A DNA stretch of 64,000 bases from Pseudomonas sp. HS6 (GTDB taxonomy: Bacteria; Pseudomonadota; Gammaproteobacteria; Pseudomonadales; Pseudomonadaceae): assembly GCF_023375815.1 (NCBI RefSeq), contig NZ_CP067412.1, forward strand, positions 4,836,001 to 4,900,000, in the 5' to 3' direction. The position numbers were made by a program, and so were the translations under genes. This document shows, piece by piece, positions 18,532 through 30,559 of the stretch. Positions within the stretch are counted from its first letter, which is position 1. Every line of letters begins with the position of its first letter. The notes under the pieces are model-generated. The model saw only the letters and a program-made list of their open reading frames with translations, had not been told where the DNA came from and ran no database searches.

Positions 18532-21355
18532 AGTGACGAACCTCGCCGGCGCCATCGATGTTGTCCACGCAGCGGCCGCAGATTTCCGGATGCTCCGGGT
18601 TCACGCCGACGTCTTCACGGCAGTGCCAGCAGCGGGCGCATTTCGGGAAGGCAGACTTGACGATCTTCAGCTTCAGGCCGCTGACTTCGGTCGACACAGC
18701 ATCGGCCGGAGCCTGCACGAACGGCGCAACGCTGGCGGTCGAAGTAATCAGAACGAAGCGCAGTTCGTTGCTCAGTTTGGCCAGATCGGCAGTCAGAGCG
18801 TCTTCGGCGAACAGCGTCACTTCGGCTTGCAGGTTGCCACCGACAGCCTTGGCCGCGCGCTGGATTTCCATCTCTTTGTTGACCGCAACCTTCACTTCCA
18901 TGATGCGATCCCAGTACTCGCGACCCAGTTCGAAGCCTTCCGGCAACTCGGTCAGACCTTCGTACCACGTGTTGAGCATCACCGATTCGTTGCGCTCGCC
19001 CGGCAGGTATTGCCACAGTTCGTCGGCGGTGAACGCCAGGATCGGCGCGATCCAGCGCACCAGCGCTTCGGAGATGTGGAACAGCGCGGTCTGGCACGAA
19101 CGGCGGGCCTTGCTGTCGGTGCCGGTGGTGTACTGGCGATCCTTGATGATGTCCAGGTAGAAACCACCCAGCTCCTGCACGCAGAAGTTGTGGATCTTCG
19201 AGTACACGTTCCAGAAACGGTATTCGCCGTAGCTCTCTTGCAACTCGCGTTGCAGCAGCAATGTGCGATCCACAGCCCAGCGATCCAGCGCCAGCATCTC
19301 TTCGGCCGGCAGCAGGTCGGTGGCCGGGTTGAAACCGGTCAGGTTCGAGAGCAGGAAGCGCGCGGTGTTACGGATCCGCCGGTAGGCGTCCGCGCTGCGT
19401 TGCAGGATCTGCTCGGACACTGCGATTTCGCCGGAGTAGTCGGTCGAAGCAACCCACAGACGCATGATGTCGGCGCCCAGGGTGTCGTTGACTTTCTGCG
19501 GTGCGATCACGTTGCCCAGCGACTTGGACATCTTGCGGCCGGACTCGTCCACGGTGAAACCGTGAGTCAGCAGCTCGCGGTACGGCGCGTGGTTGTCGAT
19601 GGCGCAACCGGTCAGCAAGGACGAGTGGAACCAGCCACGGTGCTGGTCGGAACCTTCCAGGTACAGGTCGGCGCGCGGGCCGGTCTCGTGACCCATCGGG
19701 TGCGAACCGCGCAGGACGTGCCAGTGCGTGGTGCCCGAGTCGAACCAGACGTCGAGGGTGTCGCTGATCTTGTCGTATTGCGGGGCTTCATCGCCCAGCA
19801 GCTCGGCAGCGTCGAGCTTGAACCAGGCTTCGATGCCTTCGACTTCTACGCGCTTGGCGACTTCTTCCATCAGTTCGACGGTACGCGGGTGCAGCTCGCC
19901 GCTTTCCTTGTTCAGGAAGAACGGGATCGGCACGCCCCAGTTGCGCTGACGGGAGATGCACCAGTCCGGACGGTTGGCGATCATCGAGTGCAAACGCGCC
20001 TGGCCCCAGGCCGGAACGAATGTGGTGTCTTCGATGGCTTTGAGCGAGCGCTCGCGCAGAGTGTCGCCGCTGACTGGCTCTTTATCCATGCCGATGAACC
20101 ACTGCGCGGTGGCGCGGTAGATCAGCGGGGTCTTGTGGCGCCAGCAGTGCATGTAGCTGTGTTCGATGACGGTGGTGTGCAGCAGCGCACTGACTTCGGT
20201 CAGTTTTTCGACGATCGCCGGGTTGGCCTTCCAGATGAACTGGCCGCCGAAGAACTCCAGCGACGGCACGTAAACGCCGTTGCTCTGCACCGGGTTGATG
20301 ATGTCGTCGTTGACCATGCCGTATTTCTTGCAGGTCACGAAGTCGTCCACGCCGTAGGCCGGGGCGGAGTGAACCACGCCGGTGCCAGCGCCCAGTTCCA
20401 CGTAGTCGGCCAGATACACCGGCGACAGACGATCGTAGAACGGGTGACGGAAGTTGATCAGCTCCAGCTCTTTACCGGAGGTGGTCGCGACGACCGAACC
20501 TTCCAGGCTGTAGCGGGACAGGCAGGATTCGACCAGCTCTTCAGCCAGCACCAGCAGTTTGTCGCCAACATCAACCAGCGCGTAGTTGAACTCAGGGTGA
20601 ACGTTCAGCGCCTGGTTGGCCGGGATGGTCCACGGAGTCGTGGTCCAGATCACGATCGAAGCTGGCTTGCTCAGCGACGGCAGACCGAACGCAGCGGCCA
20701 GTTTGGCCTCGTCAGCGATCGGGAACGCAACGTCGATGGTCGAGGACTTCTTGTTCTCGTACTCGACTTCAGCTTCGGCCAGGGCCGAACCGCAATCGAA
20801 GCACCAGTTCACAGGCTTCAGGCCCTTGAACACGAAACCGCCCTTGACGATTTCGGCGAGGGCGCGGATTTCCCCGGCCTCGTTCTTGAAGTCCATGGTC
20901 TTGTATGGGTTGGCGAAGTCACCCAGCACGCCGAGACGGATGAATTCGGATTTCTGCCCTTCGATCTGCTCGGTGGCGTACGTACGGCAAAGTTCGCGGG
21001 TCTTGTCCGCGCCCAGGTTCTTGCCGTGAGTCACTTCAACCTTGTGCTCGATCGGCAGGCCGTGGCAATCCCAACCCGGGACATACGGCGCGTCGAAACC
21101 CGACAGGGTCTTCGAGCGGATGATCATGTCCTTGAGAATCTTGTTCAGAGCGTGACCGATATGGATCGTGCCGTTGGCATACGGAGGGCCGTCGTGCAGG
21201 ACGAACTTCGGACGATCCTTGCCAATCTCGCGCAACTTTCCGTACAGGCCAATACTGTCCCAGCGCTGCAGGATCTGCGGTTCGCGCTGTGGCAGGCCGG
21301 CCTTCATTGGGAAGGCGGTGTCCGGAAGGTTTAGCGTGGCTTTATAGTCGGTCAT
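18524..21355 (-). CDS. ileS: Isoleucyl-tRNA synthetase
   Basis: A class I aminoacyl-tRNA synthetase of 943 residues. HIGH is exact at residues 65-68 and KMSKS begins at K608. The C-terminus carries a zinc finger with CARCWHC and CGRC cysteine pairs, the form found in mupirocin-sensitive bacterial enzymes. It lies 13 bp after ribF and overlaps lspA. Confidence 0.98.
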   Translation of the reverse strand: MTDYKATLNLPDTAFPMKAGLPQREPQILQRWDSIGLYGKLREIGKDRPKFVLHDGPPYANGTIHIGHALNKILKDMIIRSKTLSGFDAPYVPGWDCHGLPIEHKVEVTHGKNLGADKTRELCRTYATEQIEGQKSEFIRLGVLGDFANPYKTMDFKNEAGEIRALAEIVKGGFVFKGLKPVNWCFDCGSALAEAEVEYENKKSSTIDVAFPIADEAKLAAAFGLPSLSKPASIVIWTTTPWTIPANQALNVHPEFNYALVDVGDKLLVLAEELVESCLSRYSLEGSVVATTSGKELELINFRHPFYDRLSPVYLADYVELGAGTGVVHSAPAYGVDDFVTCKKYGMVNDDIINPVQSNGVYVPSLEFFGGQFIWKANPAIVEKLTEVSALLHTTVIEHSYMHCWRHKTPLIYRATAQWFIGMDKEPVSGDTLRERSLKAIEDTTFVPAWGQARLHSMIANRPDWCISRQRNWGVPIPFFLNKESGELHPRTVELMEEVAKRVEVEGIEAWFKLDAAELLGDEAPQYDKISDTLDVWFDSGTTHWHVLRGSHPMGHETGPRADLYLEGSDQHRGWFHSSLLTGCAIDNHAPYRELLTHGFTVDESGRKMSKSLGNVIAPQKVNDTLGADIMRLWVASTDYSGEIAVSEQILQRSADAYRRIRNTARFLLSNLTGFNPATDLLPAEEMLALDRWAVDRTLLLQRELQESYGEYRFWNVYSKIHNFCVQELGGFYLDIIKDRQYTTGTDSKARRSCQTALFHISEALVRWIAPILAFTADELWQYLPGERNESVMLNTWYEGLTELPEGFELGREYWDRIMEVKVAVNKEMEIQRAAKAVGGNLQAEVTLFAEDALTADLAKLSNELRFVLITSTASVAPFVQAPADAVSTEVSGLKLKIVKSAFPKCARCWHCREDVGVNPEHPEICGRCVDNIDGAGEVRHYA

Positions 21356-21368
21356 TTAAGGCTCTTCA

Positions 21369-22307
21369 TTAGCGATGGGCGCTAGGTGCGGCTAGTGCAC
21401 GGGCGGCGGCGACATCCGCGGTGATCGCCGTTTTCAATGCCTCCAGGGAGGCGAAACGCTGCTCTTCACGCAGCTTCTGGTGGAAAACCACCGTCAAACG
21501 CCGGTCATACAGATCGCCGGCAAAGTCTAAAAGATGGACTTCAAGGTGGGCCTTGCCATCACCTTGCACCGTGGGCCGCACGCCGATATTGGCGACGCCG
21601 GGCCACGTCTTGCCGTCGATGTCGACGTCGACCAGGTAAACCCCGGTGAACGGCACGCGACGGCGCTTGAGTTGAATGTTGGCAGTGGGCGTACCCAGTT
21701 GCCGGGCCAGTTTCTGGCCATGCAGCACGCGACCGGCAATCCGGTACGGGCGACCAAGCAGACGTTCAGCCAAGGCAAAATCGGCGGCGGCCAACGCATT
21801 GCGCACCTGGGTGCTGCTGACACGTATGCCGTCCAGCTCGACAGTTTGCGCGGCTTCCACGGTAAAACCGTGGACCTGCCCGGCCTGCAACAGAAAATCG
21901 AAATCGCCGAGGCGGTCGCAACCGAAGCGGAAGTCGTCACCGACTTCCAGATGCTGCACGCCCAGGCCATCCACCAGAATCGTATCGACGAATTCACTGG
22001 CGCTGAGTTTGCTCAGGCGCTGGTTGAAGGCCAGGCACAAGACCCGGTCGACGCCTTCGGCGGCCAGCAGTTGCAGCTTGTCGCGCAATCGGGCCAGACG
22101 TGCCGGAGCGGTCTCCGGGGCAAAGAATTCCCGTGGCTGCGGCTCGAAAATCACCACGCAGCTGGGTACGCCCAACTCGAGCGCACGCTCACGCAGTCGG
22201 GCCAGGATGGCCTGGTGACCACGGTGAACACCGTCAAAGTTGCCAATAGTGGCGACGCAGCCCCGATGCTGGGGGCGCAAGTTGTGAAGGCCTCGAACCA
22301 GCTGCAT
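21369..22307 (-). CDS. ribF: Bifunctional riboflavin kinase / FAD synthetase
   Basis: RibF phosphorylates riboflavin to FMN and adenylylates FMN to FAD. The ATG at 22307 gives 312 residues; the longer upstream frame is not supported by the family. The N-terminal nucleotidyltransferase motif GNFDGVHRGHQ (near 22-32) and the C-terminal kinase region with GTPTANI are both present. No FMN riboswitch is visible in the 129 bp between murJ and ribF. Confidence 0.96.
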   Translation of the reverse strand: MQLVRGLHNLRPQHRGCVATIGNFDGVHRGHQAILARLRERALELGVPSCVVIFEPQPREFFAPETAPARLARLRDKLQLLAAEGVDRVLCLAFNQRLSKLSASEFVDTILVDGLGVQHLEVGDDFRFGCDRLGDFDFLLQAGQVHGFTVEAAQTVELDGIRVSSTQVRNALAAADFALAERLLGRPYRIAGRVLHGQKLARQLGTPTANIQLKRRRVPFTGVYLVDVDIDGKTWPGVANIGVRPTVQGDGKAHLEVHLLDFAGDLYDRRLTVVFHQKLREEQRFASLEALKTAITADVAAARALAAPSAHR

Positions 22308-22436
22308 AACGCGCTTCTTGCTCATAAAGTGGCCGATTATAACCACACCCGGCGGCAGACGACAGGCAACACCGTAACCCAAAGTGATCGAGCCGACAAA
22401 ACTGCCGGCTCAAGCCCGTTTATCAAGGATAAAACC

Positions 22437-23975
22437 TCAGCTCAACGCCTTGCGATTGAAGTCGCGCAAGCGGAAACCGAGAACCAGCAACATACCGAAA
22501 TACGCCACTACGCCGGCAACCACCAATGCACCAAGGCGCAGGAAGCGCTCAAGCATATGACCCTGATCCCACGCGGGCATGAAATGCATGCCGATCAACA
22601 GCACCGCCGACATCACCGCCACGGCGACCACCAGCTTCAAACCGAACTTCAGCCAGCCAGGCTGCGGTTGATACATCTGCTGTTTGCGCAGTTGATAGAA
22701 CAGCAGCCCGGCGTTCAGACAGGCACCGGCACTGATCGCCAATGCCAGCCCCGCGTGGGCCAGCGGGCCGATCAACACCAGGTTGAACAACTGCGTGACC
22801 ACCAGGGTGAAGATTGCGATTTTTACCGGCGTACGGATGTTCTGTTGCGCATAAAAACCCGGCGCCAGCACTTTGATCACGATAATGCCGAGCAGACCGA
22901 CAGAATAGGCAATCAACGCGCGCTGGGTCATAGCTGCGTCAAACCCACTGAACTGGCCATACTGGAACAGCGAAACCGTCAACGGCTCGGCCAGAATCCC
23001 CAGCGCCAGAGCACACGGCAACACCAGTACGAAGCACAGGCGCAGGCCCCAGTCGAGAATCCGCGAATACTCGTGACGGTCCTTGCTGGCGTATGTCTTG
23101 GCCAATGTCGGCAGCAGAATCGTGCCCAGCGCCACACCCAGCACACCGGACGGCAATTCCATCAGACGGTCGGCGTAATACATCCACGACACCGAGCCTG
23201 CCACCAGAAACGAGGCGAAGATGGTGTTGATGATCAGGGAAATCTGGCTGACCGAGACACCGATGATCGCCGGCAACATCTGCTTCATGACCCGCCAGAC
23301 GCCGGTGTCGCGCAGATTCAGGCGTGGCAGCACCAGCATGCCGATCTTTTTCAGATGCGGCAGTTGATAGAGCAACTGCGCCAGACCACCGACCAGCACT
23401 GCCCAGCCGAGCGCCATGACCGGAGGATCGAAGTACGGCGTCAGAAACAGCGAAAACACGATCATGCTGACGTTGAGCAGGGTCGGCACGAACGCCGGCA
23501 CCGAGAAACGGTTCCAGGTATTGAGAATCGCACCTGCCAGAGACGACAGGGAGATCAGCAATATATAGGGGAAGGTCACCCGTAGCAGGTCGGAGGTCAG
23601 CTGGAATTTTTCCGGTGTATCGGCAAAACCAGGGGCCGTGGCCCAGATCACCCAGGGAGCGGCGATCATGCCCAGCGCCGTCACCAGTGCCAGAACCAGC
23701 GTCAGAAGCCCCGTCACATAGGCAATGAAGGTGCGAGTTGCCTCCTCGCCCTTCTGACTTTTGTATTCGGCAAGAATCGGCACGAATGCCTGGGAAAACG
23801 CACCCTCAGCGAAGATTCGCCGCAGCAGATTGGGTAGCTTGAAGGCGATAAAGAAGGCGTCTGTCGCCATTCCGGCGCCGAATGTACGCGCAATGAGCGT
23901 GTCGCGGACAAACCCGAGAATCCGGGAAAGCATCGTGATAGAGCTGACGGCGGCCAACGATTTGAGCAGATTCAT
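22437..23975 (-). CDS. murJ: Lipid II flippase MurJ
   Basis: A 512-residue MOP-superfamily membrane protein with about 14 hydrophobic helices. It moves lipid II across the inner membrane for peptidoglycan synthesis. The N-terminal region with [12 protein letters not shown] and the segment [17 protein letters not shown] are family hallmarks. Its neighbour rpsT is divergent, as in many gammaproteobacteria. Confidence 0.96.
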   Translation of the reverse strand: MNLLKSLAAVSSITMLSRILGFVRDTLIARTFGAGMATDAFFIAFKLPNLLRRIFAEGAFSQAFVPILAEYKSQKGEEATRTFIAYVTGLLTLVLALVTALGMIAAPWVIWATAPGFADTPEKFQLTSDLLRVTFPYILLISLSSLAGAILNTWNRFSVPAFVPTLLNVSMIVFSLFLTPYFDPPVMALGWAVLVGGLAQLLYQLPHLKKIGMLVLPRLNLRDTGVWRVMKQMLPAIIGVSVSQISLIINTIFASFLVAGSVSWMYYADRLMELPSGVLGVALGTILLPTLAKTYASKDRHEYSRILDWGLRLCFVLVLPCALALGILAEPLTVSLFQYGQFSGFDAAMTQRALIAYSVGLLGIIVIKVLAPGFYAQQNIRTPVKIAIFTLVVTQLFNLVLIGPLAHAGLALAISAGACLNAGLLFYQLRKQQMYQPQPGWLKFGLKLVVAVAVMSAVLLIGMHFMPAWDQGHMLERFLRLGALVVAGVVAYFGMLLVLGFRLRDFNRKALS

Positions 23976-24145
23976 TGAAGGAATTTGTGCCTGTCGATAA
24001 ACAGCAGGCGAACAATGCGCCTACTTGTGCGATACTCCGCGCCGCAACAGCACAGAGCCAAAGCTCGCGAGTTTACAGGTCAAGCGCCGGAAATAAATAT
24101 CCCGCCTCTTTACACCTACCACTTAGCGGAACGTTTCAAGCGCCC

Positions 24146-24174
24146 TTGACAAGACTTCTCTTCATCGGCATGAT
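24146..24174 (+). promoter_or_regulatory. Sigma-70 promoter of rpsT
   Basis: A perfect -35 TTGACA at 24146-24151, a 17-base spacer, then -10 CATGAT at 24169-24174 (4 of 6 consensus bases). It lies about 54 bp upstream of the rpsT start. Confidence 0.65.
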
Positions 24175-24227
24175 TCGCGGCCTATTTTGTTTGCTATTTC
24201 CTAAAAAGTCTTTCGAGGAGCTCGACG

Positions 24228-24500
24228 GTGGCCAACTCACCTTCCGCCAAAAAACGTGCAAAACAGGCTGAGAAGCGTCGCAGCCACAACGCCAGCCTGC
24301 GTTCCATGGTTCGTACCTACATCAAGAATGTAGTTAAAGCCATCGACGCAAAAGACGCTGAAAAAGCTCAAGCTGCATACGTTCTGGCTGTGCCAGTTAT
24401 CGACCGTATGGCCGATAAAGGCATCATCCACAAGAACAAGGCTGCTCGTCATAAGAGCCGTCTGAATGGCCACGTCAAGGCACTGAAAGAAGCTGCCTAA
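24228..24500 (+). CDS. rpsT: 30S ribosomal protein S20
   Basis: A 90-residue basic protein matching S20, which binds 16S rRNA early in 30S assembly. The start is a GTG with GGAG 9 bp upstream; the mature N-terminus [12 protein letters not shown] is typical. A GTG start resembles the weak start used for S20 autoregulation in E. coli. It is followed by its own terminator. Confidence 0.97.
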   Translation: MANSPSAKKRAKQAEKRRSHNASLRSMVRTYIKNVVKAIDAKDAEKAQAAYVLAVPVIDRMADKGIIHKNKAARHKSRLNGHVKALKEAA

Positions 24501-24514
24501 GCGACGTAGTCATT

Positions 24515-24543
24515 AAAAAACCGACCTCAGGGTCGGTTTTTTA
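24515..24543 (+). terminator. Terminator of rpsT
   Basis: Stem AAAACCGACC / GGTCGGTTTT around a short loop, followed by TT. It lies 14 bp after the stop codon. Confidence 0.9.
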
Positions 24544-24570
24544 TTGCCTGCGATTTGCTGAAAACAACGC

Positions 24571-24605
24571 AAAAAAAGAGGAGCCACCCGGCTCCTCTTT
24601 TTATT
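24571..24605 (-). terminator. Terminator of creA (bidirectional form)
   Basis: Hairpin AGAGGAGCC / GGCTCCTCT with A-run on one side and T-run on the other, so it can act for both directions. It lies just past the creA stop and backs up the rpsT terminator. Confidence 0.85.
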
Positions 24606-24615
24606 TACGCCCAAA

Positions 24616-25080
24616 TTAATGGACTGGCGCCCACGGCAGAATCGGGATCGCTGTCACCGCATTCTGCGGACTACCCTCGATCAAGCGATCGCTGTAGACC
24701 AGATACACCAGCGTATTGCGCTTCTTGTCGAGGAAACGCACCACCTGCATGGTCTTGAACACCAGCGAAGTGCGCTCCTTGAACACCTCTTCGCCATCCT
24801 TCAACTCACCTTTGAAGTTGATTGGACCTACCTGACGACAAGCAATGGACGCCTCGGCACGATCCTCGGCCAGCCCCAACCCACCTTTCACGCCGCCAGT
24901 CTTGGCGCGCGACAGATAGCACGTCACACCTTCGACTTTCGGGTCATCGAAGGCCTCGACCACGATCCGGTCGTTCGGACCGACAAACTTGAACACCGTC
25001 GATACCTGGCCGATTTCCTCGGCCGAGGCCAGCAATGGCAACGCCATCAGCAAGCCCAACAATCCTTTTGCCATGCGCAT
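24616..25080 (-). CDS. creA: CreA-family periplasmic protein
   Basis: A 154-residue protein with a signal peptide (about 1-20, cut near LLASAEE) and the CreA domain, including two conserved cysteines (VTCYLS and IACRQ) likely to be disulphide-bonded. The family function is not established; the name comes from proximity to creBCD in E. coli. Here it follows proB after 10 bp and is likely co-transcribed. Confidence 0.9.
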   Translation of the reverse strand: MRMAKGLLGLLMALPLLASAEEIGQVSTVFKFVGPNDRIVVEAFDDPKVEGVTCYLSRAKTGGVKGGLGLAEDRAEASIACRQVGPINFKGELKDGEEVFKERTSLVFKTMQVVRFLDKKRNTLVYLVYSDRLIEGSPQNAVTAIPILPWAPVH

Positions 25081-25090
25081 TGCGCTTTCC

Positions 25091-26209
25091 TCAGACCAGA
25101 ATCAGGTTGTCACGGTGAACCAGTTCCGGCTCAGCCATGTAACCCAGCAAACCGACAATCGCATCTGACGACTGACCGATGATTTTTTGTGCCTCCAGCG
25201 CGCTGTAGTTGGCCAGGCCACGGGCGATTTCACGACCGTCCGGCGCCACGCAAACCACCATTTCGCCGCGACGAAAACTGCCCTGCACCAATTTGACACC
25301 AACCGGCAGCAAACTTTTGTTGCCTTGGGACAACGCGGAGACCGCACCATCATCCAGCACCAGCGTGCCACGGGTTTGCAGATGCCCGGCCAGCCATTGC
25401 TTGCGCGCCGCCAGCATGCCGCGCTCTGGCGACAACAGCGTACCGATGCGCTCGCCCGCCTTCAGACGATCGAGCACTCGTTCCAGACGCCCACCGACAA
25501 TAATGGTGTGCGCTCCGGAACGGGCCGCCAGACGCGCTGCACGCAATTTGGTCTGCATGCCGCCACGACCCAGCGCGCCGCCGGTGCCACCCGCCACCGC
25601 ATCCAGGCTCGGATCATCCGCACGCGCTTCGTAAATCAGTTGCGCATCAGGATTGCTGCGCGGATCAGCGTCGAACATGCCATCGCGATCCGTCAGGATC
25701 ACTAGCAGATCAGCCTCGACCAGGTTGGCCACCAGCGCCGCGAGCGTGTCGTTGTCGCCAAAACGGATTTCATCGGTGACCACGGTGTCGTTTTCGTTGA
25801 TCACCGGGATGACTTTCAGCTCGACCAACGCACGCAAGGTGCTGCGGGCGTTCAGGTAACGCTTGCGATCGGACAGGTCGTCATGAGTCAGGAGAATCTG
25901 CGCCGTGTGTCGACCATGCTCGGCAAAGCTCGACTCCCAGGCCTGAACCAAGCCCATCTGACCGATTGCAGCAGCAGCCTGGAGCTCATGCATCGCACTG
26001 GGTCGTGCGGTCCAGCCCAAACGGCTCATGCCGGCCGCTACCGCCCCGGAGGACACCAGCACCAACTCGACGCCAGCCTCATGCAAGGCCACCATCTGCT
26101 CGACCCAGACACCCATTGCCGCGCGATCAAGCCCCTTGCCATCCGCTGTCAGCAACGCGCTGCCGATCTTCACGACCCAACGCTGCGCACCTGTCACTTT
26201 GCTCCGCAT
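25091..26209 (-). CDS. proB: Glutamate 5-kinase
   Basis: ProB phosphorylates glutamate in the first step of proline synthesis and is feedback-inhibited by proline. The ATG at 26209 gives 372 residues, the usual Pseudomonas length; a start three codons upstream is possible. The amino-acid kinase domain (VVKIGSALL near 13, [14 protein letters not shown] near 205) is followed by a C-terminal PUA domain. proA is not in this window. Confidence 0.96.
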   Translation of the reverse strand: MRSKVTGAQRWVVKIGSALLTADGKGLDRAAMGVWVEQMVALHEAGVELVLVSSGAVAAGMSRLGWTARPSAMHELQAAAAIGQMGLVQAWESSFAEHGRHTAQILLTHDDLSDRKRYLNARSTLRALVELKVIPVINENDTVVTDEIRFGDNDTLAALVANLVEADLLVILTDRDGMFDADPRSNPDAQLIYEARADDPSLDAVAGGTGGALGRGGMQTKLRAARLAARSGAHTIIVGGRLERVLDRLKAGERIGTLLSPERGMLAARKQWLAGHLQTRGTLVLDDGAVSALSQGNKSLLPVGVKLVQGSFRRGEMVVCVAPDGREIARGLANYSALEAQKIIGQSSDAIVGLLGYMAEPELVHRDNLILV

Positions 26210-26302
26210 CATCTTCAACCTTAGCTTGAGGGCAGCACGACCCAGCGCTGCCCGTGACGTTATTCGTGGTTATTCGTGACCAACGATCGATTTCCAGATA
26301 CT

Positions 26303-26330
26303 AAAACGCCGCTCGATTGAGCGGCGCTTA
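26303..26330 (-). terminator. Terminator of obgE
   Basis: Perfect stem CGCCGCTC-GATT-GAGCGGCG, followed on the minus strand by TTTTAG. It lies between obgE and proB, just downstream of the obgE stop. Confidence 0.75.
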
Positions 26331-26346
26331 AGTTTACTTCAACGAA

Positions 26347-27609
<1,263 letters not shown>

Positions 27610-27718
27610 TCAAGACATAAGACTCTTGCAAAAATGAGCGCAGCGACCCCAATCCACGACCTGCATCGCACGCCGGCAGCCCATACAAACAGCTTTGCAA
27701 GAGACTCACCCCACAAAC

Positions 27719-27749
27719 GAAAAAGCCCCGTCGCAAGACAGGGCTTCTC
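27719..27749 (-). terminator. Terminator of rpmA
   Basis: On the minus strand GAAGCCCTGTC, loop, GACGGGGCTTTTTC, with the T-run after the stem. It lies 15 bp after the rpmA stop and may separate rplU-rpmA from obgE. Confidence 0.8.
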
Positions 27750-27763
27750 CAGCACTATCGCAG

Positions 27764-28021
27764 TTAGGCTGCGATTACGCTCACGTAACGACGACCGAAG
27801 GCGCCTTTTACTTCAAACTTGATCACGCCTTCGATTTTCGCGAAGAGGGTGTGATCTTTACCCATGCCAACGCCGTAGCCAGCGTGGAATTGGGTGCCGC
27901 GCTGACGCACGATGATGTTGCCGGCCTTGATGACCTGGCCGCCATACATCTTCACGCCAAGGCGTTTGGCTTCTGAGTCGCGACCGTTACGGGTACTACC
28001 ACCAGCTTTTTTGTGTGCCAT
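27764..28021 (-). CDS. rpmA: 50S ribosomal protein L27
   Basis: An 85-residue L27. Its N-terminal tail [16 protein letters not shown] reaches the peptidyl transferase centre. It follows rplU after 34 bp. Confidence 0.97.
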   Translation of the reverse strand: MAHKKAGGSTRNGRDSEAKRLGVKMYGGQVIKAGNIIVRQRGTQFHAGYGVGMGKDHTLFAKIEGVIKFEVKGAFGRRYVSVIAA

Positions 28022-28055
28022 GAGTCAATTCTCCTAGTGAGGAATTAGGCTGAAA

Positions 28056-28370
28056 TTAAGCCTGAATACCGGTGATTTTGATCTCGGTGTACCACTGGCG
28101 GTGGCCCATACGCTTCATGTGGTGCTTACGACGACGGAACTTGATGATGCGAACTTTATCGTGACGACCTTGGGAGATCACTTCAGCCACAACGGTAGCG
28201 CCAGCAACAACTGGAGCGCCGATATTCACGTCGTCGCCATTGGCAACCAACAGAACGCGATCAAAAGTTACGGATTCGCCAGTAGCGACTTCCAGTTTTT
28301 CGATCTTCAGGTATTCACCTGGTGCAACTTTGTACTGCTTGCCACCAGTAACGATTACTGCATAAGACAT
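28056..28370 (-). CDS. rplU: 50S ribosomal protein L21
   Basis: A 104-residue L21 starting at ATG 28370 ([15 protein letters not shown]); the frame runs upstream but this is the family start and has a GGAGAAATACC ribosome site. C-terminal basic RNA-binding region [14 protein letters not shown] present. It heads the rplU-rpmA operon, divergent from ispB, as in E. coli. Confidence 0.97.
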   Translation of the reverse strand: MSYAVIVTGGKQYKVAPGEYLKIEKLEVATGESVTFDRVLLVANGDDVNIGAPVVAGATVVAEVISQGRHDKVRIIKFRRRKHHMKRMGHRQWYTEIKITGIQA

Positions 28371-28548
28371 GGTATTTCTCCGATAATCCTGCTCACCCAG
28401 CTCTTTATAAGAAGAGGTATTGGCTGGCATGGCTGCATTGGGCTGGAGGCCCGATTGCAATTGCGTAAGGCAGGTGCTGCCCAGGAAGTTCAGGGTGCGC
28501 GATTGTACGCAAGCTACAAGAGTCATGCAAGTGGCCGTCCATCGCGCC

Positions 28549-28577
28549 TTGACAGGCCCGGACGTGGGTCCTAGCAT
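28549..28577 (+). promoter_or_regulatory. Sigma-70 promoter of ispB
   Basis: TTGACA at 28549-28554, 17-base spacer, TAGCAT at 28572-28577. It lies 32 bp upstream of the ispB start, so the leader would be very short. Confidence 0.65.
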
Positions 28578-28609
28578 GCCGCGCAACCCTTCTGGAGCAC
28601 CTGTCGCTG

Positions 28610-29578
28610 ATGCAACCCCAAGCTTTCTACCGCGCGGTGGCGGACGATTTTAGCGCCGTCGACGGCATCATCAAGAAGCAGCTGACTTCCCGAGTGCCGC
28701 TGGTATCGAAAATCGGCGATTACATCACGTCGGCCGGCGGAAAACGCCTGCGTCCTTTATTGGTGCTGCTGTGTGGCAAGGCCCTGGGTCGCGAAGGCGA
28801 CGACATGCGCCTGCTGGCCGCCACCATCGAATTCCTGCACACCGCCACCCTGCTGCATGACGACGTGGTCGACATGTCCGGCATGCGCCGTGGCCGTTCG
28901 ACCGCCAACGCCATGTGGGGCAATGCCCCAAGCGTACTGGTCGGCGACTTCCTGTACTCGCGCTCGTTCGAAATGATGGTCGAACTGGGTTCGATGCCGG
29001 TGATGAAGATCCTGTCCCAGGCCACGCGCATCATCGCCGAAGGCGAAGTGCTGCAACTGTCCAAGGTTCGTGACGCCAGCACCACCGAAGAAACCTACAT
29101 GGAAGTCATCCGCGGCAAGACCGCGATGCTTTTCGAGGCCTCGACCCACAGTGCCGCGGCACTGGCCGGTGCGACCGCCGAGCAGAGCGAAGCCCTGCGC
29201 ACCTTCGGTGATCACCTGGGCGTGGCGTTCCAACTGGTCGACGACCTGCTCGACTACAAGGGCGACGCCGAAACCCTGGGCAAGAACGTCGGTGACGATC
29301 TGGCCGAAGGCAAGCCGACCCTGCCGCTGATCTACACCATGCGCGAAGGCACGCAGGAACAGGCCGCACTGGTACGCCAGGCGATCCAGAAAGGCGGGAT
29401 CGAAGACCTGGAAAGCATCCGCATCGCCGTGGAAGCGTCCGGCTCGCTGGAATACACCGCGCAACTGGCTCGTGACTACGTAGCCCGTGCGATCAAGTGC
29501 CTCGAAGCACTGCCGGCCAGCGAATACCGCGATGCACTGGTTGAGCTGAGCGAGTTCGCGGTCGCCCGCACGCACTGA
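28610..29578 (+). CDS. ispB: Polyprenyl diphosphate synthase (octa/nonaprenyl, quinone side chain)
   Basis: This 322-residue trans-prenyltransferase makes the long isoprenoid tail of ubiquinone; pseudomonads mainly make Q-9. Both aspartate-rich motifs are present: DDVVD at 84-88 and DDLLD at 211-215. It is divergent from rplU and ends in a terminator. Confidence 0.95.
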   Translation: MQPQAFYRAVADDFSAVDGIIKKQLTSRVPLVSKIGDYITSAGGKRLRPLLVLLCGKALGREGDDMRLLAATIEFLHTATLLHDDVVDMSGMRRGRSTANAMWGNAPSVLVGDFLYSRSFEMMVELGSMPVMKILSQATRIIAEGEVLQLSKVRDASTTEETYMEVIRGKTAMLFEASTHSAAALAGATAEQSEALRTFGDHLGVAFQLVDDLLDYKGDAETLGKNVGDDLAEGKPTLPLIYTMREGTQEQAALVRQAIQKGGIEDLESIRIAVEASGSLEYTAQLARDYVARAIKCLEALPASEYRDALVELSEFAVARTH

Positions 29579-29596
29579 TCAACGCCGCACCATCAA

Positions 29597-29632
29597 GAAA
29601 CCGCAGCCTCCGTTGGAGCCTGCGGTTTTTTG
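29597..29632 (+). terminator. Terminator of ispB
   Basis: Stem CCGCAG(C)CTCC / GGAG(C)CTGCGG with one internal mismatch, followed by a run of six T. Confidence 0.85.
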
Positions 29633-29703
29633 TTGCCTGCCATCAGCAGCTAAAACCCTATACAATGTGCGACTTTTAGCGATCCCCTCTCCAAGGAGCC
29701 TTA

Positions 29704-30045
29704 GTGAGCACGTTGCCACCCTGCCCGAAATGCAATTCCGAATACACCTACGAAGATGGCACCCAACTGGTGTGCCCGGAGTGCGCCCACGAGTGGTCTG
29801 CCGGCGGCGAAGCCGAAGTGGCGTCCGATGATGCCGTGAAGAAAGATTCGGTCGGCAACGTCCTGCAGGACGGCGATACCATCACCGTGATCAAGGACCT
29901 GAAGGTCAAAGGCACCTCGCTGGTGGTCAAAGTCGGCACCAAGGTCAAGAACATCCGCCTGTGCGACGGCGACCACGACATCGACTGCAAGATCGACGGT
30001 ATCGGCCCGATGAAACTCAAATCCGAGTTCGTCAGAAAAGTCTGA
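29704..30045 (+). CDS. yjdM: YjdM (PhnA-domain) zinc-ribbon protein
   Basis: A 113-residue member of the YjdM/PhnA family, starting at GTG 29704 after AAGGAG. The N-terminal zinc ribbon has CPKC (near 8) and CPEC (near 24); the C-terminal beta domain carries GTKVKNIRL. Despite its old name it is not a phosphonate degradation enzyme in most bacteria, and its role is unclear. Confidence 0.9.
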   Translation: MSTLPPCPKCNSEYTYEDGTQLVCPECAHEWSAGGEAEVASDDAVKKDSVGNVLQDGDTITVIKDLKVKGTSLVVKVGTKVKNIRLCDGDHDIDCKIDGIGPMKLKSEFVRKV

Positions 30046-30205
30046 ACATGCTGTCTTCCATCCCGCGCCCGACGTGGGATGGAGCTTCGCCCTCCCCCGC
30101 CTTCCCAAACAAATCCACGCGATAGCCAAACGCCAGCCATTTTGACCTTACGCAATCTTTACCCGCAAAAAATCCCAAACCGCCAATAGGCGCTTGCTAT
30201 TTGAC

Positions 30206-30225
30206 GAATAAGAATTATTCTCATT
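30206..30225. promoter_or_regulatory. Fur-box-like site
   Basis: The stretch contains TGAGAATAATTCTTA on the minus strand, fitting the 7-1-7 Fur repeat (TGATAATnATTATCA) at most positions. It lies 28 bp upstream of the small gene at 30253. Confidence 0.6.
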
Positions 30226-30252
30226 GAAACCCTTTCAATGGAGATGAGAACC

Positions 30253-30510
30253 ATGACTTATTTGATCGACGCCTGGCTGGATCGCCCGCACCCGTACCTC
30301 AGGATCCTGCATCGGGAAACCGGTGAAGTCTGCGCGGTACTGGAAGAAGAAGCCCTGCACGAGTTGCAGGATCAAGGGGATCTGGACGTCAGCGGCCTGA
30401 GTTCCAGCGAACCGTTGGTGTTAAAGGAGCTGGTGCGCAATCTGTTCCTGTTCTGCTATGCCCGGGCGTTGCGCCCGACCAGTGAGTTGCATCACAAGAT
30501 CGAAGTATGA
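30253..30510 (+). CDS. Small conserved protein, probably iron-regulated (PA4570-like)
   Basis: An 85-residue acidic protein with no recognised domain. ATG 30253 follows a strong GGAGATGAGAA ribosome site; the earlier ATG at 30238 would overlap that site. Position between ispB/yjdM and fklB matches PAO1 PA4570, which I recall as being induced by iron limitation, and a Fur-box-like palindrome lies just upstream. The sequence contains a short Leu-rich stretch near the C-terminus (LVRNLFLFCYARAL) and no signal peptide. The function is unknown. Confidence 0.8.
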   Translation: MTYLIDAWLDRPHPYLRILHRETGEVCAVLEEEALHELQDQGDLDVSGLSSSEPLVLKELVRNLFLFCYARALRPTSELHHKIEV

Positions 30511-30523
30511 GAACGGCGGAGAA

Positions 30524-30552
30524 ACCCTGCGCAAGCCACGCTTGCGCAGGGT
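30524..30552. terminator. Hairpin between convergent genes
   Basis: A perfect 12-bp stem (ACCCTGCGCAAG / CTTGCGCAGGGT) with a 5-base loop lies between the convergent stops at 30510 and 30560. Neither side has a real T-run, so it may act as a shared weak terminator or an RNA 3'-end stabiliser. Confidence 0.55.
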
Positions 30553-30559
30553 AACGGGA

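Noticed and set aside
18449..21334. Very long open frame (961 codons) on the plus strand opposite ileS
   Set aside because: It mirrors ileS codon for codon as expected for high-GC codon bias, has no family resemblance and no ribosome site.
21534..23585. Open frame of 683 codons opposite ribF and murJ
   Set aside because: It spans two genes and their spacer in antisense and is full of Gln/His/Arg; no domain.
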